This document shows, one piece after another, positions 35,095 through 44,321 of a stretch of DNA of 64,000 nucleotides. Both the position numbers and the translations under genes were made by a program. The notes beneath the pieces were generated by a model. The model was given only the letters and a program-made list of their open reading frames with translations, made no database searches and had not been told where the DNA came from. Each line of letters opens with the position of its first letter. Positions within the stretch are counted from its first letter, which is position 1. The DNA comes from Danxiaibacter sp048498555 (GTDB lineage: Bacteria; Bacteroidota; Bacteroidia; Chitinophagales; Chitinophagaceae), in assembly GCA_048498555.1 (NCBI GenBank), contig JBEHXT010000006.1, positions 124,001 through 188,000 on the forward strand. Direction: 5' to 3'.

Positions 35095-36612
35095 ATGTAC
35101 GATGTCATCATTTCCGGCGCCGGCCCTGTTGGTTTGTTCCTCGCATGCGAACTGGCACTTGCCCAATGTTCAGTCCTGATACTTGAAAAGAGCGACAACG
35201 TCCATTCGCCACTGAAACAACTTCCTTTCGGAATGCGCGGACTCTCAGCTCCCACCATTGAAGCGCTTTATCGCCGGGGATTGTTTAACGAACTTCAAAT
35301 ACATAAACAACTCAAAAATCCGCATCAAACTGCAGCGCAAGGCCAACGTCGCCAGGTGGGGCATTTTGCCGGCATCCCGCTACACGAAGATGATATTGAC
35401 ACTACACAATGGAAATACAGATTGCCAAGTTCGACAGAGACCGGGCTAATTTCTGAAATAGCAGAACTTGAAACAATACTCGCCCATCGTGCAGAATCTT
35501 TGAAGGTTGAAATCAAACGAGGGCTTGCCGTTACGGACTTCCATCAAACCGAAGAAGGCGTTGTTGTTCAATCAAACAATCAATCATTCAAAGGTAAATG
35601 GCTCGTCGGTTGCGATGGAAGCCGCAGTATTGTTCGCAAGATTGGCGGGTTTGAATTCGCCGGCACGGAGCCGGAGTTTACCGGATACACTGCGAAAGTA
35701 GCAATAGCCGATCCTGAGAAGCTTAGCCCGGGCCGCAATATGACAGCAACCGGTATGTATTTACAATCGCAGCCTGGATACATCATGATTCAGGATTTTG
35801 ATAACGGCGCTTTTCATAGTTCAGGTGAGCCGCTAACACTTGAACATATTCAGAAAGTACTGCGATACGTCTCCAACAGCGATGTAACGATCTCCACTCT
35901 GCACATTGCAACGACCTGGACCGACCGCGCACGACAAGCAACAACGTACCGCAACGGGCGTGTATTGTTAGCTGGCGATGCTGCGCATATTCATTCTCCG
36001 TTGGGAGGACAGGGGCTCAATCTTGGTTTAGGTGACGCTATGAATCTTGGCTGGAAGCTCGCCGCCACCATTAAAGGCATAGCGCCGGAAGGTTTGCTGG
36101 ATAGTTATCAAACTGAACGACATCCGGTAGGCGCGAAGGTGCTGGATTGGTCACGTGCGCAGGTTGCCATTATGCGGCCCGACCCACATGCGCGGGCACT
36201 GAATGCTATTGTCCGCGACCTTATAAACACGCGGGATGGTGCCACCTATTTTGCAGGACGTGTGCGTGGCATTTATACGCATTATAACCTCAGCGGCAAT
36301 CATCCTCTTGTAGGTTGCAGCGTTCCTAGTTTCGAACTGGAAAGCGGAATAAACATTGGTGAATTAATGCATGATGGCAAAGGGATACTGCTTGATTTTA
36401 GCATGAATGCATCACTGAAAATCCTGGCCAATAAATACGGTGGCCAAATGCATTATGTTTCCGGCCCTGCAAGGGAACAACTGGGCTTGAGCGCTGTGCT
36501 AATACGGCCTGACGGGATTGTTGCCTGGGCTGCGGAAAACGACATAGATTATAATGAGTTGCAAAAGGCTGCAGAAAGCTGGCTTACTTTTCAGGATTCG
36601 CTCGATACCTAA
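35095..36612 (+). CDS. FAD-dependent monooxygenase (PheA/TfdB-type)
   Basis: From the ATG at 35095 (a start at 35050 is also possible) there are 505 residues. GXGXXG is GAGPVG, a DG region reads WLVGCDGSRSIVRK, and the second FAD motif is RVLLAGDAAHIHSPLGGQGLNLGLGDA. These mark the p-hydroxybenzoate-hydroxylase-type family that hydroxylates aromatic compounds or drugs (rifampicin monooxygenase is a member). A C-terminal thioredoxin-like domain is likely (about 400-500). It follows the AraC gene. Confidence 0.88.
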   Translation: MYDVIISGAGPVGLFLACELALAQCSVLILEKSDNVHSPLKQLPFGMRGLSAPTIEALYRRGLFNELQIHKQLKNPHQTAAQGQRRQVGHFAGIPLHEDDIDTTQWKYRLPSSTETGLISEIAELETILAHRAESLKVEIKRGLAVTDFHQTEEGVVVQSNNQSFKGKWLVGCDGSRSIVRKIGGFEFAGTEPEFTGYTAKVAIADPEKLSPGRNMTATGMYLQSQPGYIMIQDFDNGAFHSSGEPLTLEHIQKVLRYVSNSDVTISTLHIATTWTDRARQATTYRNGRVLLAGDAAHIHSPLGGQGLNLGLGDAMNLGWKLAATIKGIAPEGLLDSYQTERHPVGAKVLDWSRAQVAIMRPDPHARALNAIVRDLINTRDGATYFAGRVRGIYTHYNLSGNHPLVGCSVPSFELESGINIGELMHDGKGILLDFSMNASLKILANKYGGQMHYVSGPAREQLGLSAVLIRPDGIVAWAAENDIDYNELQKAAESWLTFQDSLDT

Positions 36613-36650
36613 AATAAAATTAAAAAGTTCAGGAAAGAAGCCTTTTTCAG

Positions 36651-36929
36651 ATGCTAGCGACTCCTATGTGGCGTTGTTTCAACAAAACAGCAGATAAAGC
36701 TCCCTTTAACAGCCTTCCTTCCAATATTGATCTTAACGAGGTTAATCCCAAGGGCACCAAACTTGCTGCGATGGCAAAAGGACTCAATCTGTCTGAAATA
36801 GACAGTGCTCCTGACGAATTAATGAATGCGATGCTCTGGAAGGCAATAAAGGGCGAACATGTAAAAGTCCCTTCGCCGGTGCGGGCTGCATTTGTTAATG
36901 CGGTTAAAGAAGACGAGGATGACGATTAA
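36651..36929 (+). pseudogene. C-terminal remnant of a YncE/alkaline-phosphatase-like gene
   Basis: The 92-residue frame (ATPMWRCFNKTADKAPFNS, then NIDLNEVNPKGTKLA and GEHVKVPSPVRAAFV) resembles the extreme C-terminus of bifunctional YncE/phosphoesterase proteins of this phylum, where ATPM-x-x-CF precedes a DLxEVNPKG-like block. The body of the gene (several hundred residues) is absent; only about 40 bp separate it from the monooxygenase stop. The in-frame codons just upstream also look like this family, so the ATG at 36651 is probably not a real start. It is likely a deletion remnant. Confidence 0.5.
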
Positions 36930-36969
36930 CTATCCGGAACAGATCGAAAATCTTTTTTTTTAGTTACAA

Positions 36970-37006
36970 AATTCCCACAGGCGTTGATGCTTGTGGGATT
37001 TTTTTT
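36970..37006 (+). terminator. Rho-independent terminator
   Basis: AATTCCCACAGGC and GCTTGTGGGATT form a stem with one mismatch, followed by T-rich sequence, 40 bp after the remnant. Confidence 0.75.
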
Positions 37007-37185
37007 GCAACTTAAAAAAGCCCCGCTTACGCTCTATCCAAGGGCCCTGTTTAGCTGCCACTTTCCTTTAGTTGAAAATTTGCATTGTAAAACGCAAGCC
37101 ATTTGCAATTCGCATTTTTATTTTTAATATTATTGTTAGCAATTGCTTTGTCAGCTTTTCAATTCACCCCACACAATCTCCTCAT

Positions 37186-38739
37186 ATGAAAAGACGAAAT
37201 TTTCTCCGTGCATCAGGCATGTTTCCCTTTGTTGCAGGAAATCTTGTAAATAATCATCCTTCCAATCAAAATGAAGCGGTGCTACAAAATGAACCAGATA
37301 ATCCCCAACCTGCTACCCGTGATTTCTTTTATAAGCCGGAAGATGCATGGGCAGCAGATTTTATTCCCATGTATGCTGAAGGAAAGTTTCAGCTGTTTTA
37401 TTTACTTGACTGGAGGAATGGCGAAAAATATGGCGAAGGAACTCCCTGGTACAGATTGTCTACAACGGATTTTGTTTCGTTTGAAGAACATGGGCAAGTG
37501 CTCGCCCGCGGTACTAAAGAACAACAGGATTTGTATGTTTTTACCGGTAGCGCACTAAAAGCACATGACAACAAATACCACATATTTTATACCGGCCACA
37601 ACCATCACCTTTCCGAGTCAGGAAAGCCCGCACAAGGCGTAATGCATGCCGTGAGTGATGATTTGCAGCACTGGACAAAAATTCCTGAACAAACATTTTT
37701 TGCTCCGTCTGATAAGTACGAGAAAAACGACTGGCGTGATCCTTTTGTATTTTTTAATGAAGAGACAAAAGAATACAACATGCTTTTGGCAGCGAGATTG
37801 AATAAAGGCATACCGAGGCGCCGCGGCATAACAGGGCTTTGCACTTCTAAGGACCTGGTGAAGTGGGAAGTAAGAGAGCCTTTTTACATGCCCAACCAGT
37901 TTATTACACATGAATGCCCTGACCTGTTTAAGATTGGAGATTGGTGGTATCTTTTGTTCTCTGAGTATTGCGACGTGTATGCAACTAGATATCGCATGAG
38001 CCGTTCTTTAAAGGGCCCGTGGCTTACTCCCAAACAAGACACTTTTGATGGCCACGCTTTCTATGCAGCTAAAACTACTTCGGATGGCAATAACAGGTTC
38101 ATTTTTGGATGGAACCCAACGCGGAGCGACAGCAAGGATGACGGAGATTGGAACTGGGGCGGAAATCTTGTAGTACACCAGGTGATTCAGCAACCCAATG
38201 GCGAACTGACTGTTCGGGCGCCTGAAACTGTTCGCAAAGCATTTAGTAAACCTCTACAGCAGGAATTTAAATCCGGCACCGGTGAAGTAATTGGCGCGAA
38301 GAAAGAAATAGAGATTAAAGCAGATGGAATATTTAATGCAGTTGAAGCAGGTAAAATGCCAGCTACCTGCAGAATAAGTACCAATGTTGTATTTGATAAA
38401 GCGCCGAGGAACTTTGGTTGCATACTCCGGGGCAGCGATGATTTTGATAAAGGCTATTACATTCGGCTGGAGCCAGACAGAAGCAGGCTTGTATTTGATA
38501 TGTGGCCACGACGAGTGCCAACAACTCCTTATATGGCTGATCTGGAACGCCTGGTAACATTTGAGCAAGGCATACCCGTTTCCATAGAAGTGTTTATAGA
38601 TGGCAACAAAGGGGTTGTATACGTGAATAACAAAGTTGCCATGAACTTCCGTGCTTACGATCTTCCGGAAGGCAATTGGGGATTTTTTGTAACGGAAGGA
38701 AATGCGCAGTTTAAGGATATTGAATTGTCGACGTTATAA
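37186..38739 (+). CDS. GH32-like beta-fructosidase-type protein
   Basis: The ATG at 37186 gives 517 residues, beginning with a twin-arginine-like leader (MKRRNFLRASG). The five-bladed propeller carries WAADFIPMYAEGKFQLFYL, where GH32 normally has WMNDP; here the candidate nucleophile is D58 without the canonical Asn. WRDPFVF (D185) and the HECPDLF acid/base (E243) agree with GH32. The C-terminal beta-sandwich is present (about 340-515). Substrate may be sucrose, levan or another fructan, or an altered one. It stands alone between two hairpins. Confidence 0.7.
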   Translation: MKRRNFLRASGMFPFVAGNLVNNHPSNQNEAVLQNEPDNPQPATRDFFYKPEDAWAADFIPMYAEGKFQLFYLLDWRNGEKYGEGTPWYRLSTTDFVSFEEHGQVLARGTKEQQDLYVFTGSALKAHDNKYHIFYTGHNHHLSESGKPAQGVMHAVSDDLQHWTKIPEQTFFAPSDKYEKNDWRDPFVFFNEETKEYNMLLAARLNKGIPRRRGITGLCTSKDLVKWEVREPFYMPNQFITHECPDLFKIGDWWYLLFSEYCDVYATRYRMSRSLKGPWLTPKQDTFDGHAFYAAKTTSDGNNRFIFGWNPTRSDSKDDGDWNWGGNLVVHQVIQQPNGELTVRAPETVRKAFSKPLQQEFKSGTGEVIGAKKEIEIKADGIFNAVEAGKMPATCRISTNVVFDKAPRNFGCILRGSDDFDKGYYIRLEPDRSRLVFDMWPRRVPTTPYMADLERLVTFEQGIPVSIEVFIDGNKGVVYVNNKVAMNFRAYDLPEGNWGFFVTEGNAQFKDIELSTL

Positions 38740-38789
38740 TAAATTAAATTTGAAATGGTATGTTTCGGTTAACAGAATCATTTGCCTTA

Positions 38790-38930
38790 ATCCCGAAGGG
38801 ATGAAATAATTATAGAAAGAAGACATGAATTCACAAAAACCCCGAAGGGGTGACACTTCGAGGTGTCGCCCCTTCGGGGTTCAATGTAATTTTGCTACAC
38901 GCCACTATAATCATTTCATCCCACTGGGAT
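38790..38930. repeat. Nested palindromic intergenic element
   Basis: The outer arms (38790-38815 and 38905-38930, 26 bp with about five mismatches) hold ATCCC-N5-GGGATGAAAT-type sequence. The inner arms (38838-38857 and 38863-38882) hold AACCCCGAAGGGG-TGACAC with a six-base loop. The structure could form a compound hairpin. It is of the CCCGAAGGG family often seen between genes in Bacteroidota. Confidence 0.7.
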
Positions 38931-39006
38931 TGGATTACCTCAAGTTTGGTTTTCTAATTATTTACTGATCTTATTGTGTAATGGGCTGTAATTTTTACGA
39001 TGTGGT

Positions 39007-40893
39007 TCATCCCTCCATCATCTCACTCAACTCAAGCCAGCGCATTTCCTTTTCAGCCAGCTGGTTTTCGATTTCACTCATCCTGTTACCGAGTTTTGTT
39101 ATCTCCTCAAAGCTAATGTTGCCACCCATTTTCTCGGCGATTGTTTTTTTCTCATCTTCCAGTGCGGGCAATTCTTTTTCCAGGTCCTCGAATTCACGCT
39201 TTTCTTTGTAGGATAATTTTTTCTTTGCAGGAGCACTGGCCTGGGTTTTAGTAGCAGCCACTTCTTCCGCTTTAACAACAACAGCTTGCTGTTTCTTTTC
39301 TTCTTCTTTTTGCCACAAACGGAACTGTGTGTAGTTACCAGGAAAATCGCGCACTTCACCTTCACCCTCAAACACAAACAAGTGATCAACCAGCCTGTCC
39401 ATAAAATAACGGTCGTGCGATACAATCAGCACACAGCCCTGGTACTCACTCAAAAAGTTTTCGAGCACCGCCAATGTAGGAAGGTCGAGGTCATTGGTTG
39501 GCTCATCCAATATTAAGAAGTTGGGGTTTCTGAAAAGTATCGTCAGCAGTTGCAAGCGCTTTTTTTCGCCGCCACTTAATGCACTGAGATAAGTGTATTG
39601 TTTTTCAGGGGCAAACAAAAATAGTTCCAGGAACTGCGCTGCGCTTAAGCTTCCGCCTTTGGCTAATGGAAAACTCTCTGCAAAAGATTTTACATATTCA
39701 ATCACCCGCACATCTTCTTTTATCTCTAACCCCTGTTGGGAAAAGTTACCGAAGATGATGGTATCACCCACATTTACCTTGCCACTATCCGCAGACTCCA
39801 ATCCTTGTAAAATGTTGAGGAATGTACTTTTACCAACGCCATTTTTCCCAATAATACCGATGCGTTCCCCTTTGCTGAAAGTATAGTCAAAGCCTTTAAG
39901 AATGGTTTTATCCCCATAGCTTTTATATACCTTTTTCATTTCTATGATCTTTCCGCCCAACCTGCTCATCTTCATTTGCAACTGCAATTGTGCATCTTCA
40001 ATCTTTTGTTTAGCCCGGGATTCTACATCATAAAAATTATCAATACGGCTTTTTGATTTTGTTGTTCTGGCCTTTGGCTGCTTGCGCATCCATTCAAGCT
40101 CTTTGCGGTATTCGTTCCGCGCTTTGTCAATACTGGCCTGCTCGCTTTCTATGCGTGCAGCTTTCTTTTCCATGTAATTTTCATAGTCGCCTTTGTACAC
40201 ATACATATTCTCGCGCTCAAGCTCCCAGATCTCATCACAAACTGCATCAAGAAAATAACGGTCGTGCGTTACAAGCAACAGCGTTACATTTTCCTGGTTA
40301 AGATAATGCTCCAGCCATTCAATCATTTCAACGTCAAGATGGTTGGTAGGCTCATCCATCATCAGCATGGTATGCTTGTGTTCAAAGCCAATATCAATCA
40401 ATGTTTTCGCAAGCGATACTCTTTTACGCTGGCCACCACTTAATGTGTTTACCTGGCTTTGCAGATGGTGAATGTTCAGCTTTCCCAATATTTGCTGCAC
40501 TTTAGACTCAAAATCCCATGCGCCCAGTTCGTCCATTTTTGCAATCGCATCGGCAATCGCATCTCCGTTATTTTGTTCCACCGCATCTTCATAGTCACTG
40601 ATAGCTTTCATCACCGGGTGGCTTGAGCTGAAAATATTTTCCAGCACAGTTTTGTCTTCGTCAAAATGCGGATCCTGCTCAAATAATGCAACGGTAACAT
40701 CTTTATGTATCCAGAGTTTGCCCTCATCAGGCGTTTCTCTTCCGGAAAGAATTTTCAATAAAGTGCTTTTACCTACGCCATTGCGGGCAATCAGGGCAAT
40801 CTTGTCTCCTTCATTTATATGGAAAGAAATATTTCGAAAAAGGGGTGTTACACCAAAACTCTTGGTCAATCCTTCAGCTGATACATAATGCAT
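39007..40893 (-). CDS. ABC-F family ATPase (Uup-like)
   Basis: Two ABC modules lie in tandem without membrane segments. Module 1 has a Walker A ARNGVGKST (the first Gly is Ala), signature LSGGQRKRVSLA and Walker B LMMDEPTNHLD. Module 2 has GKNGVGKST, LSGGEKKRLQLL and LILDEPTNDLD. A charged coiled-coil C-terminus runs from about residue 540 to 628. Such proteins act on the ribosome E site or on DNA-structure intermediates. The ATG at 40893 starts the match (MHYVSAEGLTKSFG). Confidence 0.88.
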   Translation of the reverse strand: MHYVSAEGLTKSFGVTPLFRNISFHINEGDKIALIARNGVGKSTLLKILSGRETPDEGKLWIHKDVTVALFEQDPHFDEDKTVLENIFSSSHPVMKAISDYEDAVEQNNGDAIADAIAKMDELGAWDFESKVQQILGKLNIHHLQSQVNTLSGGQRKRVSLAKTLIDIGFEHKHTMLMMDEPTNHLDVEMIEWLEHYLNQENVTLLLVTHDRYFLDAVCDEIWELERENMYVYKGDYENYMEKKAARIESEQASIDKARNEYRKELEWMRKQPKARTTKSKSRIDNFYDVESRAKQKIEDAQLQLQMKMSRLGGKIIEMKKVYKSYGDKTILKGFDYTFSKGERIGIIGKNGVGKSTFLNILQGLESADSGKVNVGDTIIFGNFSQQGLEIKEDVRVIEYVKSFAESFPLAKGGSLSAAQFLELFLFAPEKQYTYLSALSGGEKKRLQLLTILFRNPNFLILDEPTNDLDLPTLAVLENFLSEYQGCVLIVSHDRYFMDRLVDHLFVFEGEGEVRDFPGNYTQFRLWQKEEEKKQQAVVVKAEEVAATKTQASAPAKKKLSYKEKREFEDLEKELPALEDEKKTIAEKMGGNISFEEITKLGNRMSEIENQLAEKEMRWLELSEMMEG

Positions 40894-41084
40894 GCGGCAA
40901 AGATAATGGATGGATAATAACATCAGGAGTGAATTGCAGCGGCTATGGTTACCAGTTTTTTACGCTATTATCCGGCGCTGATTCGGCTCTTCCATTGAAT
41001 ATTTTAAAGTTGCCAGTTGTTTTCTTGCCTTATATTTATTCTTCCAATCGTGGAAAATCTTTTTAAAGCTTATTAAAAACCAGT

Positions 41085-41540
41085 ATGAAAAAAATATCGT
41101 TGTTGTTGTTTATAGCATTAGCCTGCTTAATGATCAAAGGGATGGCCCAGGATGTAAAAGCCGAAACATTCTCCGGCGCAACGGCTCATAAAAAACATTA
41201 CCAGGCTGTTTATCAGTTGAATAATGATGACGAAAAAGTTATCAAAGCAACGCTGAAAAATATCAATAATGCGTTGGAAGATCCGCGATTGAAAGGCAAG
41301 TTGGAGATTGAACTTGTGGTACATGGCGGCGGAGTGGCTGTGTTTAAAAAAAATAACCCGTACGAACAGCAACTTAAAGACCTGCAAGCGAAAGGCGTAA
41401 TACTGGCGCAGTGCCTGAATACCATGAAGGAAAGAAATATCGGCAAAGATGAACTGTTCGACTTTATTTCATTTGTACCAAGTGGCAACGGTGAAATTAT
41501 CATTCGCCAACAGGAAGGATGGGCTGTTGTGCATCCTTAA
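41085..41540 (+). CDS. Secreted DsrE-like protein
   Basis: This 151-residue protein starts with a signal peptide (MKKISLLLFIALACLMIKGMAQ). The rest fits the DsrE/DsrF fold: alternating strands and helices, ELVVHGGGVAVF, and a late conserved helix with the Cys of LAQCLNTM. Cytoplasmic relatives carry sulfur on a Cys; a secreted version is of unknown use. It lies between the ABC-F gene (divergent) and a strong terminator, so it is monocistronic. Confidence 0.75.
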   Translation: MKKISLLLFIALACLMIKGMAQDVKAETFSGATAHKKHYQAVYQLNNDDEKVIKATLKNINNALEDPRLKGKLEIELVVHGGGVAVFKKNNPYEQQLKDLQAKGVILAQCLNTMKERNIGKDELFDFISFVPSGNGEIIIRQQEGWAVVHP

Positions 41541-41573
41541 TCTTTTTTAAAGCATTTTAATAAACACTATATG

Positions 41574-41610
41574 AATGTAGTAACGTTGTAAACGTTACTA
41601 CATTTTTTTT
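41574..41610 (+). terminator. Rho-independent terminator
   Basis: The perfect stem ATGTAGTAACG/CGTTACTACAT has a six-base loop and is followed by eight T. Confidence 0.85.
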
Positions 41611-41816
41611 GCGCAAATCTTTGCGCGATGCTTTGTAAACCAGCCATATGTATGAACATATGCATCTGCTATTTTAAAGCACCGGCGTACACAAACAAAT
41701 CTTTATTAGTCTCTCAATGCATCCACGTCGCGCCATTCCTTGGTTTTAGCGTAATATTTTTTTTGTTTACACTTACTGAACCCATATTTTTATTTGAATA
41801 AACCAATACTGCAACT

Positions 41817-42581
41817 GTGGAGAATTTCAAAGAATTTATTATTGAGGGGCGGGATGCCTTTGTTCCATGTTTATCTCTAGACTGCGTAATTTTTGGATTT
41901 CATAATGGCCAACTGAAAATATTATTATTGAAAATGCGCTATGATGAACTTTGGGCGCTTCCTGGCGGTTTTGTTTTTAAAGATGAAGACGTTGATGCCG
42001 CAGCGGCCAGGATTTTATGTGAAAGAACAGGGATAAAGGACATTTTTCTTCAGCAATTACATGTTTTTGGCGACCCAAACAGATCAGACACCAAGCGCAA
42101 TAAAAACATACTTGAAAAAGACGGCTTTGAAAACGGACAAGGCGATTGGCTGACAGAACGTTTTATAACTGTTGGCTATTATGCGCTGGTTGACTTTTCA
42201 AAGGTTGAACTTACGATTGATTACTCATCAGAAATATGCGAATGGCAGGACCTGGTAAATATTCCCAGCCTCATCATGGATCATAGCTGCATTTTAAAAA
42301 GAGCGTTAGAAAGATTGAGAAAAGAAATTAATTATCAACCGATAGGTTTAAATCTGCTGCCGCTGAAATTTACCATGCCGGAACTTCAAAGTTTGTATGA
42401 AGCGATTTTAGGAAAGAAGCTTGACCGCCGGAATTTTCAACGCCGCGTGCTTGGTTACGGCCTTGTTAGCCGCCTTACAGAAACACGCAAAGGTGGCGCC
42501 CACAAAGCGCCTTATCTCTATACCTTCAATACTGAAAAATACAAGCAGGCACTCGAAGAAGGACTGCAGGGAGGATGGTAA
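41817..42581 (+). CDS. NrtR-like Nudix regulator
   Basis: The GTG at 41817 gives a 254-residue protein. The Nudix part (about 20-160) has a degenerate box: GGFVFKD-E-x7-R lacks the usual REXXEE glutamates (it reads RILCERTG), so hydrolysis is doubtful. The C-terminal part (170-250) has a winged-helix (FTMPELQSLYEAILGKKLDRRNFQRR) as in NrtR-type transcription factors that bind ADP-ribose or sugar derivatives. The target genes are not obvious. It has its own start and a gap on both sides. Confidence 0.75.
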   Translation: MENFKEFIIEGRDAFVPCLSLDCVIFGFHNGQLKILLLKMRYDELWALPGGFVFKDEDVDAAAARILCERTGIKDIFLQQLHVFGDPNRSDTKRNKNILEKDGFENGQGDWLTERFITVGYYALVDFSKVELTIDYSSEICEWQDLVNIPSLIMDHSCILKRALERLRKEINYQPIGLNLLPLKFTMPELQSLYEAILGKKLDRRNFQRRVLGYGLVSRLTETRKGGAHKAPYLYTFNTEKYKQALEEGLQGGW

Positions 42582-42845
42582 ATGTAGAAGTACGAATTAC
42601 GGAAGTGCACTGATGATCACATCAATGAAATCAAAGCATATTATCCGGTAAAAGTTTGCAATTATATTTTAACGGCTTAAAGTGTTTTAGCATTTTATTC
42701 TGGCCTTCAGCGTTTACCAAAAGCGGTAAAAAGCGACCAGCTATTGGGATGAAACAAAAAAATGCGCTATCTTATAACCTTGTATTTTTTCTCACCAGCT
42801 CTTACCACCAACATGGAATCTATTTTTTAACCAAAAAGAAGTTCT

Positions 42846-44093
42846 ATGTCGCTCAATCTTATCGATTCCGTAAAAAGTTTAATTAGCGGCGATCTTGTAT
42901 CAAGAGCCGCATCTACACTTGGCGAAAGCGAAGGAGGCATACAAAAACTTGTTAGCGGTGCCTTGCCGGTATCTATTGCGTCCATGATTCAGCAAGCAAC
43001 CAATAGCCCTGATAGCGGCGCCGGTTTACTGGACACAGCCAAGCAGGTTTCGCGAAGCGGTGTGCTTGGAAACCTTGACAGCCTATTCAGCGGAAATACA
43101 GGTTCAGTTCCTGGGCTGAGCGGTATTGTTGGGAGCTTATTCGGTGGAAACCGAAACTCGATAGATAATGCGCTATCATCATTTGCGGGAGTCCGTTCTT
43201 CTTCTGCATCCTCATTCTTAAGCATGATTGTTCCTGCTGTGTTGGGCATTTTTGGCAAGCATGCTATTGACAACAACCTCTCTACTGCAGATGCTACTTC
43301 TTTTCTTGCAAACCAGAAGTCATCGGTATTATCTTCCCTTCCTTCTGGGTTAGACGTTGCCGGTATGCTTGGCCTTGGTAGCTTAAGTTCACTTGGCTCT
43401 AAAATAACCGGTGGCGTGAAAAGCACCGCAGATGCTGCTCACAAAACAGTTGACTATGCCGCTGACACAGTTAAAAAAGGTGGCAACTGGCTTTTGCCTT
43501 TGCTGTTGGTACTTATTGCGGCTGCACTCGTGTGGTATTTTCTGAAAGGCTGCAATAAAAGTTCTTCAGAAGCAGTGTCAATAGATTCCACAATTGTGGT
43601 AACCCCACCTGTCGCCATGCCTGCATTAACATTAACGCCTATTAAAGTGAAGCTGCCTAACGGCAAACAGTTGGATGCCTACACCGGCGGAATAGAAGAT
43701 AAGCTGGTAGCTTACCTCAACTCAAACGAACCGGTAAGCAAAGACAAATGGTTTGATTTTGATAACGTGAATTTTAAAACAGGGACAACCGAGGTGACAG
43801 ACTCAAGCCAAAAGCAGATTCAAAACATTGCGGAGATTTTAAAAGCGTATCCAAAAGTTAAAGTGAAAGTGGGTGGCTATACAGATAAAACCGGCGACTC
43901 TACTGCTAATCAAAAACTATCTCAAAGCAGGGCTGAAACCATTGCCAATGCCATTAAAACAAGCGGCGCAAATGCGGCACAGATTGTAGGCGCAGAGGGC
44001 TATGGATCTCAGTTTGCTACCGTTGATGTAAACGCATCTGATGAAGCAAGAAAAGTAGACAGGCGCATGGCATTGAATGTAAGAGAAAAATAA
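42846..44093 (+). CDS. DUF937-OmpA fusion protein
   Basis: Residues 1-190 fit the DUF937/YidB-like family (LIDSVKSLISGDLVSRAASTLGES and long Ser/Gly-rich helices). One membrane span follows (WLLPLLLVLIAAALVWYFL, about 217-235), then a linker and an OmpA C-terminal peptidoglycan-binding domain (FKTGTTEVTDSSQKQIQNIAEIL, VGGYTDKTGD and LSQSRAETIANAI). It probably anchors a membrane-located complex to the cell wall. The role of DUF937 is unknown. Confidence 0.85.
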   Translation: MSLNLIDSVKSLISGDLVSRAASTLGESEGGIQKLVSGALPVSIASMIQQATNSPDSGAGLLDTAKQVSRSGVLGNLDSLFSGNTGSVPGLSGIVGSLFGGNRNSIDNALSSFAGVRSSSASSFLSMIVPAVLGIFGKHAIDNNLSTADATSFLANQKSSVLSSLPSGLDVAGMLGLGSLSSLGSKITGGVKSTADAAHKTVDYAADTVKKGGNWLLPLLLVLIAAALVWYFLKGCNKSSSEAVSIDSTIVVTPPVAMPALTLTPIKVKLPNGKQLDAYTGGIEDKLVAYLNSNEPVSKDKWFDFDNVNFKTGTTEVTDSSQKQIQNIAEILKAYPKVKVKVGGYTDKTGDSTANQKLSQSRAETIANAIKTSGANAAQIVGAEGYGSQFATVDVNASDEARKVDRRMALNVREK

Positions 44094-44122
44094 ATATCAA
44101 TTGACAAGATCTTCGTTGCTTC

Positions 44123-44258
44123 ATGCTCTGGAGGAGTATCCTGTTTGTAGATCGCTAAGGATCAAAATTTGCACTCAGTCAGGAGTAACCTGTAAAGTTT
44201 ACCGGTGGCTCTGTGTAGGCTAATTTGTATCTACAGACGGGCGACTCCGCCGGAGCAT
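44123..44258. repeat. MITE-like inverted repeat, 30-bp arms
   Basis: Arms at 44123-44152 and 44229-44258 match as reverse complements at 24 of 30 positions (ATGCTC-GG-GGAGT...GTAGAT). The 76-bp interior has no coding potential. The CTCCGGCGGAGTCGCCC core is a repeat type I associate with Chitinophagaceae intergenic regions, as palindromic units that may be spread in trans. Confidence 0.6.
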
Positions 44259-44321
44259 TGACTCTATTGTAATAACCAATTGCATGCTTAACTAAACAAC
44301 ATTGAATCGCTATAAAAAAAG

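Noticed and set aside
42656..42886. 76-residue frame just before the DUF937-OmpA gene
   Set aside because: Overlaps the well-supported start of the next gene and has mixed composition.
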